DNA from: a virus
Length of the DNA stretch: 64,000 nt
Direction: 5' to 3' (one strand)
IMG/VR virus record: IMGVR_UViG_3300040801_004314
Location: 1 to 64,000 of that record
In this document: one piece after another, positions 1-8,076 of the stretch
Layout of the letters: every line of letters starts with the position of its first letter
Position numbering within the stretch: position 1 is the first letter of the stretch
The notes under the pieces: model-generated
Database searches by the model: none
Told to the model about the DNA's origin: nothing
The model's input: only the letters and a program-made list of their open reading frames with translations
Program-made: the position numbers and the translations under genes

Positions 1-441
1 AGTTCTTTGTGATGATAGAAATTTAGAGTTCTCTCTAACTTGTCCAATTGTTTGGTTAACAACTTCATGCATTCTTGCAGAGTTGTCACCATTATCAACT
101 TGTTTTAATTGATTGAGAAAGTTTTTTCTTGTCATCTTAGCTAAGAATATTGCCTCAGAGTATACCATGGCATCTTCCTTCATTTTATTCTTTATATATG
201 GATGTTCTTTTAATTGTGGCACATCACTTAGATATAGGTCAATTAAAGAGCCTAGAACGTCTAAGGATTGCTCTTTTGATATGGTTAAGTCTGCATCATA
301 ATCATAAATACTGATTTCACCTAAATCTGGAAGATCCTCTGGATCAGCTAAGTGTTTAGATATATCAAAATCACTATTTTCAGATTGAATTTTATCAAAC
401 TCATCTTGTATTCTATTCTTTTCTTTATCTGTTTTTGACAT
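1..441 (-). CDS. Partial gene, candidate small terminase subunit
   Basis: An open frame starts at ATG 441-439 and runs off the left edge (147 codons visible). The protein begins MSKTDKEKNRIQDEFDKIQ, is acidic, and looks mostly alpha-helical. Around codons 115-147 a stretch (ARMHEVVNQTIGQVRENSKF) resembles the 'AYEV...IKTVADANKDLL' helix that I associate with gp16-like small terminases of T4-type phages. Its position beside the large terminase favours that reading, but it lies on the opposite strand and the C-terminus is missing. The resemblance is weak; it could be another helical virion protein. Confidence 0.45.
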   Translation of the reverse strand, partial: MSKTDKEKNRIQDEFDKIQSENSDFDISKHLADPEDLPDLGEISIYDYDADLTISKEQSLDVLGSLIDLYLSDVPQLKEHPYIKNKMKEDAMVYSEAIFLAKMTRKNFLNQLKQVDNGDNSARMHEVVNQTIGQVRENSKFLSSQRT

Positions 442-448
442 AATATTT

Positions 449-592
449 TTATTTTTTAGAACTATCCAAAAAGTCTTTTATTAACTTATTAACAAGCTTT
501 GACTTATTTATAGCTTTTATTTCACAATATTCGTAAAATTCTTTTCTTACTGGTGTGTCTATCGAAAATCCGACTTTTGATTTAGTTTTCAT
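449..592 (-). CDS. Small ribbon-helix-helix-like DNA-binding protein
   Basis: A 47-aa protein starting MKTKSKVGFSIDTPVRKEFY. A basic beta-strand (KSKVGFSID) is followed by two helices (TPVRKEFYEYCEIKA, KSKLVNKLIKDFLDSS), the layout of Arc/MetJ-type ribbon-helix-helix repressors. The ATG at 592-590 was chosen because a TTTATATATA box ends exactly four bases upstream, as at many other genes here; a longer upstream frame would put that box inside the coding region. It is probably a dimeric transcription regulator, target unknown. Confidence 0.6.
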   Translation of the reverse strand: MKTKSKVGFSIDTPVRKEFYEYCEIKAINKSKLVNKLIKDFLDSSKK

Positions 593-596
593 AATG

Positions 597-606
597 TATA
601 TATAAA
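597..606 (-). promoter_or_regulatory. Late-type TATATATA box, 4 bases before ATG
   Basis: On the minus strand the box reads TTTATATATA, followed by four bases and then the ATG of the ribbon-helix-helix gene. The same box and spacing recur at about a dozen genes in the window. Confidence 0.5.
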
Positions 607-654
607 TTAGAAAAATCAACTTTTTACTAATTGTTAAAAATAATATATAATAGT

Positions 655-1287
655 ATGGGAAGAAAAAGACATCAAGATGCTGAGTATGCATTTATTCATA
701 TACCTAAAACTGCTGGCACATCGTTCAAAGATGAAATTGAAAGCATAACAAAAATAGAGTTTCACGGACATGGGGTATTGTTCAGATATGTCAAAGGTTT
801 AAAGCAAATCATAGTATTGAGAGATCCCATAGACAGATTTACCTCAGCTTTCTTTTATATTAAGAAAAATACTAAATCAAAGTCTAGATTATACGAAACA
901 CCCGAGGAATTAATACAGGGCTTAATAAAATTCAGTCCTGATGGCTACAGGTTCATTAGAGATACCAGAGATGTGAATGGTGTTAAAATATTTACTAACT
1001 GGGTATTTCATCCGCAAATTGGATGGGTTGATGATCCTTATAGAGTATTATTGTTTGAAAACTTGAACCAAGAAGTTGATATGTTAAACAATGAGTTGGA
1101 TATTTCTATTGACTTACCTAAGAAAAATGTGTCAGAAAGAAATGAGTTCGAGTATTCTGATAAAAGTATAGAATACCTAAAAGTTATATATAAAGAAGAT
1201 TTTAAATTGTATGACGAAATAAGCAAATATGAGTACAATAAAAGAAACCACGAATTAAAACAGGGACTCATTAAAAAAATTATATAG
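655..1287 (+). CDS. Sulfotransferase-family protein
   Basis: A 210-aa protein. Residues about 12-24 (FIHIPKTAGTSF) form the 5'-phosphosulfate (PAPS) binding loop of the Sulfotransfer_2 family, and IIVLRDPIDRFTSAFFY about 45 residues later is the 3'-phosphate binding motif with the usual R-x-P-x-x-R layout. The enzyme should move sulfate from PAPS to a carbohydrate or other hydroxyl; the acceptor is unknown, perhaps host surface glycan or a phage component. The ATG at 655 is preferred over the upstream TTG at 631 because TAATATATA lies five bases before it. The stop is 3 bases before the terminase start, so the two are likely co-transcribed. A sulfotransferase is unusual in a packaging module. 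Confidence 0.8.
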   Translation: MGRKRHQDAEYAFIHIPKTAGTSFKDEIESITKIEFHGHGVLFRYVKGLKQIIVLRDPIDRFTSAFFYIKKNTKSKSRLYETPEELIQGLIKFSPDGYRFIRDTRDVNGVKIFTNWVFHPQIGWVDDPYRVLLFENLNQEVDMLNNELDISIDLPKKNVSERNEFEYSDKSIEYLKVIYKEDFKLYDEISKYEYNKRNHELKQGLIKKII

Positions 1288-1290
1288 ATT

Positions 1291-1800
1291 ATGGCTAAAG
1301 AAAAGAAAATGGTTTTTACCTCTAAGATTGTAGAGGAAATGACAAATAAGATAAATGATGGTATCTTGGTTAAGAGATTCGAAAACCCTTGGTTAAAAGG
1401 TGAAGTTGGTGTTAGAAGAAGTGGGGTGGCATTTAAAATGACCAATGATGAACAACAAGAATATGTAAAATGTGCTTTAGATATACATTATTTTATTGAG
1501 AAATATTGTAAAGTTAAAAGAGAAGATGGATCAACTGGACATATAAAACTAAGAGATTACCAATCAGATATATTAGATGATTTTGTAGAGAATAGATTCA
1601 ATATATTAATGGCTAGCCGTCAGGTTGGAAAATGTGTATCTTTTAACACCATTATATCGATTGAGAAAGATAATTATCAATATGATATTAGATTGGGTAA
1701 GCTATACTATAAAATGCTCTCTAAAGAAAGAAAATTGACCTTTTTAGAAAGGTTAAAGGTTAAATTATATGATTTCCTTTATTATCTTGAAGAGAATTAG
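1291..1800 (+). CDS. terL: Large terminase, N-terminal extein plus N-intein fragment
   Basis: Residues 1-114 are the N-terminal part of a T4 gp17-like terminase ATPase, ending at ILMASRQVGK, which is the Walker A motif lacking its last Thr. Cys115 then begins an intein N-fragment (CVSFNTIISIEKDNYQ, block A) of 55 residues ending in an amphipathic helix (LERLKVKLYDFLYYLEEN). The missing Thr is the first extein residue of the gene at 3580. Trans-splicing would rebuild RQVGK-TISSS. The split lies before intein block B, so this is an atypical split with a short N-half, like the AceL-TerL split intein. The stop codon overlaps the convergent endonuclease stop by 3 bases. Confidence 0.92.
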   Translation: MAKEKKMVFTSKIVEEMTNKINDGILVKRFENPWLKGEVGVRRSGVAFKMTNDEQQEYVKCALDIHYFIEKYCKVKREDGSTGHIKLRDYQSDILDDFVENRFNILMASRQVGKCVSFNTIISIEKDNYQYDIRLGKLYYKMLSKERKLTFLERLKVKLYDFLYYLEEN

Positions 1801-3527
1801 GTAATCTTTCTTTCAAATTTAATTTTCCCACAATCCCAGACTTTTAATAAATTTAATTCATTTTCTGAAATACCAGTTTTTGACTTTTTGAAATTAGATT
1901 TATGAATCCTTTTAGCATCTAGTATATACTTATAATCAGGTCTTGTATCATATAATTTATCAAATCCTAGCTTTGTGTATAACCTACCATTAGACCAATC
2001 TTTATCAGCATAACTTATAACCCTTTCCACGTTAACACTTTTGACAAAAAAAGATAGCATTTTAGAAGCACCACCAACAATATTAGTATTTGTTAAATTA
2101 CAAAATCTAGACAAGTTCCAATTACCATCGCTCATCCTTTTTCTACCCTCTAAGTTAGTGAATGTCATTACAGAAACAAGTAAGCCGTTGTAATATAGAC
2201 CAATTTTTTTACTAGAAGGTGATTTACCCTGTATATGATTTTCATCTAAAAATTTATTAACTATTTTAGAATTATTTATAAACTTAACTTCACATTTTCT
2301 AGCCCATATCTTATCGGATATACCTAACCAATTATTTATTTGTGACTTTATTATATTATTCCTATGAATCCAATCATCTTCCCAGATGTGTATTATTCTA
2401 ATTCCCTTGTCTTTAAAATAGTTAGTTTTGTTTATATGGTAATTTTTATCCTTGAATTTATCAGAGTGGAAATATAATCCATTGAATTCAAAGCCTATTT
2501 TCAATTCTGGTAGATAAACATCAATCTCTAAGTTATCTCTGTATGATTTTATTATTTTTCCTTTATAAACACTTTCTATATGCTCTAATAGTTCTTTTTC
2601 TTTTATAGAAACTAATTCACCTATTGGATTACATACGGTACATATTGGTATATTTGCATTTTTCCTCTTTAGATAGTTATCAGATTTTATTTTGAAAACA
2701 CAACCAGACTTACACTTGAACTTATGTGTCTTGTTTCCTTCATAAGAAATATGATTTATATCACTTCCTATTATAGTATCTACTAAGCTATTACTTGTTT
2801 TTTTATAATTATCAACACCCCATTTTTTGATATTATCTTCTTTTACTTTTTTCTTACATTCATCACTTTTTGAATAAGAAGATACACCCCATTTACTTAA
2901 GCTTGTTTTAGTTACCTTTTTTTTATAGTTATCTGTTTTTGAAAAATTATCAACACCGTATTTATTCAGAAGGGTTTCTTTAATTTTAATCTTAACATCA
3001 TCTAATTTGAATGGATTATCAACACCGTACTTGTGCATAACAGTTTCTTTGAATTTGGTTTTATATTCATCTGTTTTGGAATAGTGTTCAACACCCCATT
3101 TATCTATTGCTGTTTGTTTTATTTTTTCTTTATATTCATCTGTTTTAGAATAATGTTCAACACCCCATTTATCTTTTATAGATGATCTTAAGTTAGCTTT
3201 TATTTTATCACTTTTCATAGGATTATCAACGCCATAGTTACTTATATTTGTTTCTTTCCGTTTTTCTATGATACATCTTTTCTCAGAGCAACAGTCTTTA
3301 CTACCATCTTTTTTAATTTTTCTATACTTTCTCCACTCAGTAGAATATTCTTTATTGCAAAAATCACATTTAACATCAACTTTATATCCAGATCCATCAG
3401 GTAGTAACTCTATGGGCAAATGTAAAATTTCATCTAATTCTATGTCTATCTTATCACCATAAGACTTTAATAACTTTTTGTAGTTATAGGATGTGACTTT
3501 AATTTTAGAATAACTTGATAGTAACAT
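1797..3527 (-). CDS. Homing endonuclease A, within the split-intein terminase
   Basis: A 576-aa freestanding endonuclease on the strand opposite the terminase halves. The N-terminal ~80 residues carry a CxxC zinc-binding-like segment (CDFCNKEY). Residues ~90-250 hold seven ~23-aa repeats of the form KWGVDxxxKSDxxKxKxKET, probably DNA-binding. The C-terminal half has a Vsr/PD-(D/E)xK-like nuclease core (EIDVYLPELKIGFEFNGLYFH, then HIWEDDW), followed by a conserved module with WARKCEVK, NHIQG, GGASK and YADKDWS motifs. It matches the organisation described for fractured genes in phage metagenomes, where a Vsr-like endonuclease sits between split intein halves. It probably cleaves an intein-less terminase gene to spread the element. 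Four full-length relatives lie in this window. Confidence 0.85.
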   Translation of the reverse strand: MLLSSYSKIKVTSYNYKKLLKSYGDKIDIELDEILHLPIELLPDGSGYKVDVKCDFCNKEYSTEWRKYRKIKKDGSKDCCSEKRCIIEKRKETNISNYGVDNPMKSDKIKANLRSSIKDKWGVEHYSKTDEYKEKIKQTAIDKWGVEHYSKTDEYKTKFKETVMHKYGVDNPFKLDDVKIKIKETLLNKYGVDNFSKTDNYKKKVTKTSLSKWGVSSYSKSDECKKKVKEDNIKKWGVDNYKKTSNSLVDTIIGSDINHISYEGNKTHKFKCKSGCVFKIKSDNYLKRKNANIPICTVCNPIGELVSIKEKELLEHIESVYKGKIIKSYRDNLEIDVYLPELKIGFEFNGLYFHSDKFKDKNYHINKTNYFKDKGIRIIHIWEDDWIHRNNIIKSQINNWLGISDKIWARKCEVKFINNSKIVNKFLDENHIQGKSPSSKKIGLYYNGLLVSVMTFTNLEGRKRMSDGNWNLSRFCNLTNTNIVGGASKMLSFFVKSVNVERVISYADKDWSNGRLYTKLGFDKLYDTRPDYKYILDAKRIHKSNFKKSKTGISENELNLLKVWDCGKIKFERKIT

Positions 3528-3565
3528 ATTGTATATATAAATTCGAAAAATTATACTTATTATAT

Positions 3566-3575
3566 TTTATATATA
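3566..3575 (+). promoter_or_regulatory. Late-type TATATATA box for terminase C-half
   Basis: TTTATATATA is followed by CATT and then the ATG at 3580. The box and 4-base spacing match those before the other late genes, giving the C-terminal terminase gene its own promoter independent of the N-terminal one. Confidence 0.5.
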
Positions 3576-3579
3576 CATT

Positions 3580-5829
3580 ATGAATAAAGTTTTGATAAGT
3601 TTCTTAATAAGAGCAACACGTAAGTTAATAAGATTTTTAGAATGGATAGAGTATATAAATTTAAAATTAGATGAAAATGATGTATCTAAGAAAATAATTA
3701 ATAGTATAAAACTCTCAAATATAAAAGTAAAAACTGATACTGGCTTACAACCAATTTCCGATTTACATATAACACAGCCTTATAAACATTATATTTTAAA
3801 AACAAAGAGTTATGAATTAAAATGTGCAGACAACCATATTGTTTTTGATAAGGATTTAAATCAAGTTTTTGTTAGAGATATTAAGAACGGTGATTATATA
3901 CAAACAGATAATGGTTTAGAAATAGTAGAAAATATATCAAAAACAAGATTTAAAGCATCTATGTTTGATACTACAGTAGACCATCCAAATCACAGGTATT
4001 ACACTAATGGAATATTATCACATAATACTATTTCTTCGTCTATTTTTATACTGCACTTTTTATTATTTAATAATGATAAAAACGTTATGATTATTGCTAA
4101 TAAAGGCGATACTGTGGTCGAGATTGTTGACAAAATAAAATCTATTTATACATTACTGCCATTTTTCCTAAAGAACGGAGTTAAGGTTTGGAATCAAAAA
4201 TCTATAACATTTGAAAATGGATGTAGGATAAAAACATCTGCAAGAACAAAAACACCTGCGGTTGGTTTTACCATTGACCTTTTGTACCTTGATGAGTTTG
4301 CACACATACCATCGAATATTATAAATGCCTTTTATACAGCAGCCTATCCAACTGTATCAGCTATTCAAAACTCTAAAATAATAATAACCTCAACACCTAA
4401 TGGTATGAATTTATTTCATAAGCTTCTTACTGATGCTGAGAGACCTGATGGTGATCCACAGAAAAACAACTATAACCCAATAAGAGTATATTGGTATCAA
4501 GTTCCTGGTAGGTTTGTAACGTATGTAAGGTTAAATGATCATAAACTATACGAACAAAAGTTAGAAGCTGATTATGTTTATGATAAGGTATATGAAGAAT
4601 TCGGTGACAAGACAAAAGTGGAAATGTATTGGAATAATGACATGCAAAAAAATGTTATTGATGTTCATAATAACGAATCGTGTGAAGATTCTGATGTTAA
4701 GAGTTTCAATTTTACAAAGCCAGATGGTAAACAAGTTTCACTTATGGAAGTTGCAGAACTTACAACGTGGAAGGAAGAAGCTATAAAAGATATTGGTGGA
4801 GAAGATGCTTTTAACCAAGAGTATGGTCTTAGGTTTGTGAATGCTAGTAAATCGTTATTAAATGAGAATATAATTGATCATTTACTTAATAATAAAATAA
4901 ACTACGAATGGCAAGAAATATATGAATTTGAAGATAAGCTTCCATTTTCCTATGATGGGTTAACATGGGTTGATGATCATGATATATTTAATCCGATAAA
5001 AAGAAAGGAATATAAGATAATCATGTCCGTTGATTTAGCAGAGGGGTTAGGTCAGGATTATTCTGTTATAAATATATTTAGGATAAATAACAAAGATAAA
5101 GAGTTAATTGAATCTCAAAAGGAAAAATATGATTCCATTACTGACTTCTTTAAATTGCAACAAATTGGGATATATAGAAGTAATATAATTTCCTTAAAGC
5201 AATTAGCTGAGGTTCTTTATATTCTATGTTTTGATTACTTTAATCCCGACAATTTAAAAGTGGTTTTGGAGCTTAATAATTATGGAAATACTTTACTTGC
5301 GGAATTGCCACACGTATTTGATGGGATGAACGATTATGGTTCATTTATATTCACTAGGTATAAACATAGAGTGGATTCGGAAGAAAAGAAAGTGGGATTA
5401 AAAGTTGGATCTAATAAAAACTTAATCGTCAAAGATTATCAAGATTTGATGCTTAGTAAATCATTTGATATAACACATGAAGATACTATAAGAGAAATAA
5501 CAACTTTTGTGAAGCACACTACAAGCTCTGGTAACATAAGATATGCGGCAGATTCAGGTAATGACGATTGCGTTATGACAATTGTTAATGCTAGTTCAAT
5601 GTTTGATAAGGAGGAATTCTCAGAAATGGTAAACGAGTGGATGTCTAAATATATGGACAAAGAAATGTCTGAGTATATAAATAACTGTATGAAAAATTCG
5701 GAATACATAGAACCAGTAGATTACGGACATTTCCTTAGTGTTAAAAGAAATACATTAGGTAGTAAATCTACTGGTTATGGTACAAGTAGGGGTTATGGTA
5801 ATAAAGGTACTGATTGGTTCAAAAGATAA
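3580..5829 (+). CDS. terL: C-intein fragment plus large terminase C-terminal extein
   Basis: Residues 1-149 are an intein C-fragment: amphipathic N-terminal helix, block B-like TKSYELKCADNHIVF, block F region (DTTVDHPNHRYYTNGI) and the terminal LSHN, followed by Thr150 as the +1 nucleophile. Residues 150-749 continue the gp17 ATPase from the Walker A Thr: TISSSIFILHFLLFN, Walker B LLYLDEFAH (D238/E239), STPNG coupling motif, and then the RNase H-like packaging nuclease with MSVDLAEGLGQDY (D485) and DSGNDDC (D662/D663). The rebuilt protein would be about 714 residues, somewhat larger than T4 gp17. It pumps and cuts DNA at the portal. All catalytic residues are present. Confidence 0.95.
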   Translation: MNKVLISFLIRATRKLIRFLEWIEYINLKLDENDVSKKIINSIKLSNIKVKTDTGLQPISDLHITQPYKHYILKTKSYELKCADNHIVFDKDLNQVFVRDIKNGDYIQTDNGLEIVENISKTRFKASMFDTTVDHPNHRYYTNGILSHNTISSSIFILHFLLFNNDKNVMIIANKGDTVVEIVDKIKSIYTLLPFFLKNGVKVWNQKSITFENGCRIKTSARTKTPAVGFTIDLLYLDEFAHIPSNIINAFYTAAYPTVSAIQNSKIIITSTPNGMNLFHKLLTDAERPDGDPQKNNYNPIRVYWYQVPGRFVTYVRLNDHKLYEQKLEADYVYDKVYEEFGDKTKVEMYWNNDMQKNVIDVHNNESCEDSDVKSFNFTKPDGKQVSLMEVAELTTWKEEAIKDIGGEDAFNQEYGLRFVNASKSLLNENIIDHLLNNKINYEWQEIYEFEDKLPFSYDGLTWVDDHDIFNPIKRKEYKIIMSVDLAEGLGQDYSVINIFRINNKDKELIESQKEKYDSITDFFKLQQIGIYRSNIISLKQLAEVLYILCFDYFNPDNLKVVLELNNYGNTLLAELPHVFDGMNDYGSFIFTRYKHRVDSEEKKVGLKVGSNKNLIVKDYQDLMLSKSFDITHEDTIREITTFVKHTTSSGNIRYAADSGNDDCVMTIVNASSMFDKEEFSEMVNEWMSKYMDKEMSEYINNCMKNSEYIEPVDYGHFLSVKRNTLGSKSTGYGTSRGYGNKGTDWFKR

Positions 5830-6114
5830 TTAACCATTCTTTTCCATGGTCACGCTAAGTCCTTCATTAGAAAGCTTTTCTTTCATTTCTGAAATTGTTT
5901 CAAAATCTCCATACTTAACATCACACACACCTTTAAAGTGAACAATGTGCGCACATTGGTTTGCCTGTTCAGACTCATGACCACATATACTAATTAGACA
6001 TTTAATCACGTGATCAAAAGAATTATGGTCGTCATTGTGTAAGTCTAACCTATAAGGTTTTGATAGAATTTCTTCTACTTCTGTTTTTGTTTGTTCTTCT
6101 GTAATTGTTGACAT
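5830..6114 (-). CDS. clpS: ClpS-like adaptor of the Clp protease
   Basis: A 94-aa protein with an acidic, flexible N-terminus followed by the ClpS core: YRLDLHNDDHNSFDHVIKCL, then HESEQANQCAHIVHFKG, then a C-terminal strand. The D/H residues that line the N-degron pocket of ClpS are in the expected order. Host ClpS delivers proteins with destabilising N-termini to ClpAP; a phage copy could redirect host proteolysis or protect phage proteins. Its ATG lies 4 bases after the stop of the upstream HAD gene, so the two form one operon. The stop is directly adjacent to the convergent terminase stop. Confidence 0.85.
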   Translation of the reverse strand: MSTITEEQTKTEVEEILSKPYRLDLHNDDHNSFDHVIKCLISICGHESEQANQCAHIVHFKGVCDVKYGDFETISEMKEKLSNEGLSVTMEKNG

Positions 6115-6118
6115 AATT

Positions 6119-6640
6119 TTATTTATTAAATTGTTTTTCAGTTTTGTTTATAACATCTATTATTGTTATTGGTAAAGACTGTTGTTTAGCCCATTCTTCA
6201 AATTTAACTAAATGTTCATGTCTGTCATCGTACATAACAAATTCTTTACACTTAGTTTTATTTATTAAACTTTCAAATAGACTTATCTTAAACCTATATG
6301 TATCACCTTTGTTATTTAGATGTATTTCATCAAATTCCATATTATGCATTCTAAGGATGGACTCAACATTTCTTCTCATGTTTTTGACTTTATCAAGCCT
6401 ACCTGTTGCTAAAATAACATATGAATTAGAATCAGCCTGAGCATCTAAGTAGTGCTTATAAACCCATTCATTTTTAGGAACATAAAATATATCTGGATCT
6501 AGTGTTTCAGCTTTACCCCACCACCCATTGTACATCCAATCAGTGTTGGTTTTTTCTTTCCAAACTTTTTTCCCCTCAATTGGCTCTGGTGAAAAGCATA
6601 AAGTTTTATCGAAGTCAAAGCTGTATAATTTATCAATCAT
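6119..6640 (-). CDS. HAD-family phosphatase of the Swiss Army Knife RNA-repair type
   Basis: A 173-aa protein starting MIDKLYSFDFDKTLCFSPEP, where DFDKT is the HAD catalytic loop with both aspartates. ILATGR is motif II (Thr), and FVMYDDRHEHLVKFEEW is motif IV with adjacent aspartates followed by a helix. The arrangement matches the HAD domain of Swiss Army Knife RNA repair proteins, although the substrate cannot be told from sequence. It may remove terminal phosphates during RNA or DNA repair. First gene of a two-gene operon with clpS, and preceded by a host-type TATATTTG box. Confidence 0.75.
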   Translation of the reverse strand: MIDKLYSFDFDKTLCFSPEPIEGKKVWKEKTNTDWMYNGWWGKAETLDPDIFYVPKNEWVYKHYLDAQADSNSYVILATGRLDKVKNMRRNVESILRMHNMEFDEIHLNNKGDTYRFKISLFESLINKTKCKEFVMYDDRHEHLVKFEEWAKQQSLPITIIDVINKTEKQFNK

Positions 6641-6655
6641 AATTTAATATTTCTG

Positions 6656-6663
6656 CAAATATA
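6656..6663 (-). promoter_or_regulatory. Host-type -7 box TATATTTG
   Basis: Minus-strand TATATTTG sits 16 bases before the ATG of the HAD-clpS operon. It matches the Bacteroidota sigma -7 element TAnnTTTG. Confidence 0.5.
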
Positions 6664-6678
6664 CACTTTAAATGTAAA

Positions 6679-7065
6679 TTATGAAAACATTTCTATAAAA
6701 TCTTCTGAAAAGTTTCCCTTTTCATCAAAGACCTCTGCTTCGTTGTATTCATCATCCACTATATATAGGGGGAAATTAGACTTTGAATTATATTTGGAAT
6801 ATACTAAATATTCTTCACCATTTACTTCAACAGTATAGTTACTAACACATAAACCATCATGTTCTTCCTGTCTTTCTATTTCAAAAGGTTGACCTGTCTC
6901 TGGGATTTCTATCACTATACCTTCAGGTGTCAAATCATCTAAAATCTTTAAAGCTAATACACCCATACATTTAAGTAGTTTGGCTTCGTTAAAGAAATCC
7001 CTGGGTATTTCTCTTTGGTAAGAATTTGAGTATGATTCGAATAGCTTTATTCTTTTATTTTTCAT
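6679..7065 (-). CDS. Uncharacterised protein with capsid-targeting-like N-terminus
   Basis: A 128-aa acidic protein of no recognised family. It begins MKNKRIKLFESYSNSY; the 'IKxFExY' start recurs in many otherwise unrelated proteins of this window and resembles the N-terminal capsid-targeting sequence of T4 internal head proteins (MKTYQEF type). It includes LFE, which fits the (L/I)xE cleavage rule of T4-like prohead proteases. The rest alternates beta-strands and acidic loops. Packaging into the head is an inference. Confidence 0.7.
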   Translation of the reverse strand: MKNKRIKLFESYSNSYQREIPRDFFNEAKLLKCMGVLALKILDDLTPEGIVIEIPETGQPFEIERQEEHDGLCVSNYTVEVNGEEYLVYSKYNSKSNFPLYIVDDEYNEAEVFDEKGNFSEDFIEMFS

Positions 7066-7107
7066 GGACTGTGTTTTTTTATATATATTAAAAATAAAAT
7101 ATTAAGT

Positions 7108-7536
7108 ATGAATATAAATATGAGTATGAAAAATATAATAATATTAGTTTTGTTCGCCTTAGTTATCTTTTTTGGTTATAAGTCTTTTTTTGATATTGAT
7201 GATTCTTACAAAGACGAAATTGAACTTTTAAAAGAAGATAATAGAAAACTGATTAAAAAAAGAGATTCTTTAAATAAAAACATAAGAACACTTGAAGAAG
7301 ATTTGGTTGATATCAAATCAAGAGATAGTATACTTCTATTGGATATTGATAAAACCAGAGACTCTATTGATAATGCTAAAAATATTGCTGATAGAACTAA
7401 AAAAGAATTAGATTCTATTAGAACTAAAATAAGTAAAGGTAGAAATAAAATAGATAGCTTAATAGATAATCCACCAAATAAGTCGGATAGTCTATTATTA
7501 CAGTCTTTAAAAATAAAATTGAATGATGTTAAATAA
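7108..7536 (+). CDS. Membrane-anchored coiled-coil protein, possible inner-membrane spanin
   Basis: A 142-aa protein. Residues ~9-26 (IIILVLFALVIFFGYKSF) form a single N-terminal membrane helix; residues ~30-140 are a long, charged coiled coil (ELLKEDNRKLIKKRDSLNKN and onward) that should lie outside the inner membrane. The topology is that of Rz-type i-spanins, and the next gene overlaps it by 14 bases, as Rz1 genes do with Rz. No catalytic motif is present. An alternative is a superinfection-exclusion or membrane-scaffold protein. Confidence 0.65.
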   Translation: MNINMSMKNIIILVLFALVIFFGYKSFFDIDDSYKDEIELLKEDNRKLIKKRDSLNKNIRTLEEDLVDIKSRDSILLLDIDKTRDSIDNAKNIADRTKKELDSIRTKISKGRNKIDSLIDNPPNKSDSLLLQSLKIKLNDVK

Positions 7537-8026
7537 AATAATAATTACGGTACTTTTTGTCTTGTTTTCCACAGTAGCACATGGGCAAGAAAGTTTCCCA
7601 CGTTTTGAAAAAGATTCCTTAGGGAATAAGTATGTAGCTATTTCTATGGAACAAGCTAGGTATGTTGACAACAAACTAGATATATTAAAACTTATGCAGG
7701 AAAATGAAATGTTAGGGTTTGGTTTAGATTCACTTAATGTAAAAGTGGTTAATGATCTAGAAAATGTTATTGCCACTCAATCTATACAAATAGATAATCT
7801 TTCACAGTTAGTTGATAACAAAGATGAACAAATCTATAATTTACAAAGCCAAATAGCAAATTACATGTTAAGTGAGGTTACCTACGAGTCACAGATAACT
7901 AATTTAAATAAAAAGGTTGATATATATGATGAGCAAGTTAAAAGGTTAGAGAGAAAAGTATTTTGGGGTGGCGTTGGTGGAGTCATACTTATAATAGGTG
8001 CTGTATTGATTGGTGGGGCATTGTAA
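7523..8026 (+). CDS. Secreted coiled-coil protein with C-terminal membrane helix
   Basis: A 167-aa protein with a cleavable-looking signal peptide (IIITVLFVLFSTVAHGQ), a periplasmic coiled coil (~residues 50-140) and a C-terminal hydrophobic glycine-rich segment (GGVGGVILIIGAVLIGGAL). There is no lipobox cysteine, so it is not a standard Rz1 lipoprotein or unimolecular spanin. Overlap with the preceding membrane coiled-coil gene implies translational coupling and a joint envelope function, perhaps lysis. Function is unproven. Confidence 0.65.
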   Translation: MMLNKIIITVLFVLFSTVAHGQESFPRFEKDSLGNKYVAISMEQARYVDNKLDILKLMQENEMLGFGLDSLNVKVVNDLENVIATQSIQIDNLSQLVDNKDEQIYNLQSQIANYMLSEVTYESQITNLNKKVDIYDEQVKRLERKVFWGGVGGVILIIGAVLIGGAL

Positions 8027-8076
8027 AAAGAGACTTTTGACAATTAATATATAATGTATAAAAAATAATTAAAAAT

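Noticed and set aside
1038-1445. Minus-strand ORF of 135 codons
   Set aside because: Antisense to the sulfotransferase and terminase genes; low-complexity hydrophobic translation with no motif.
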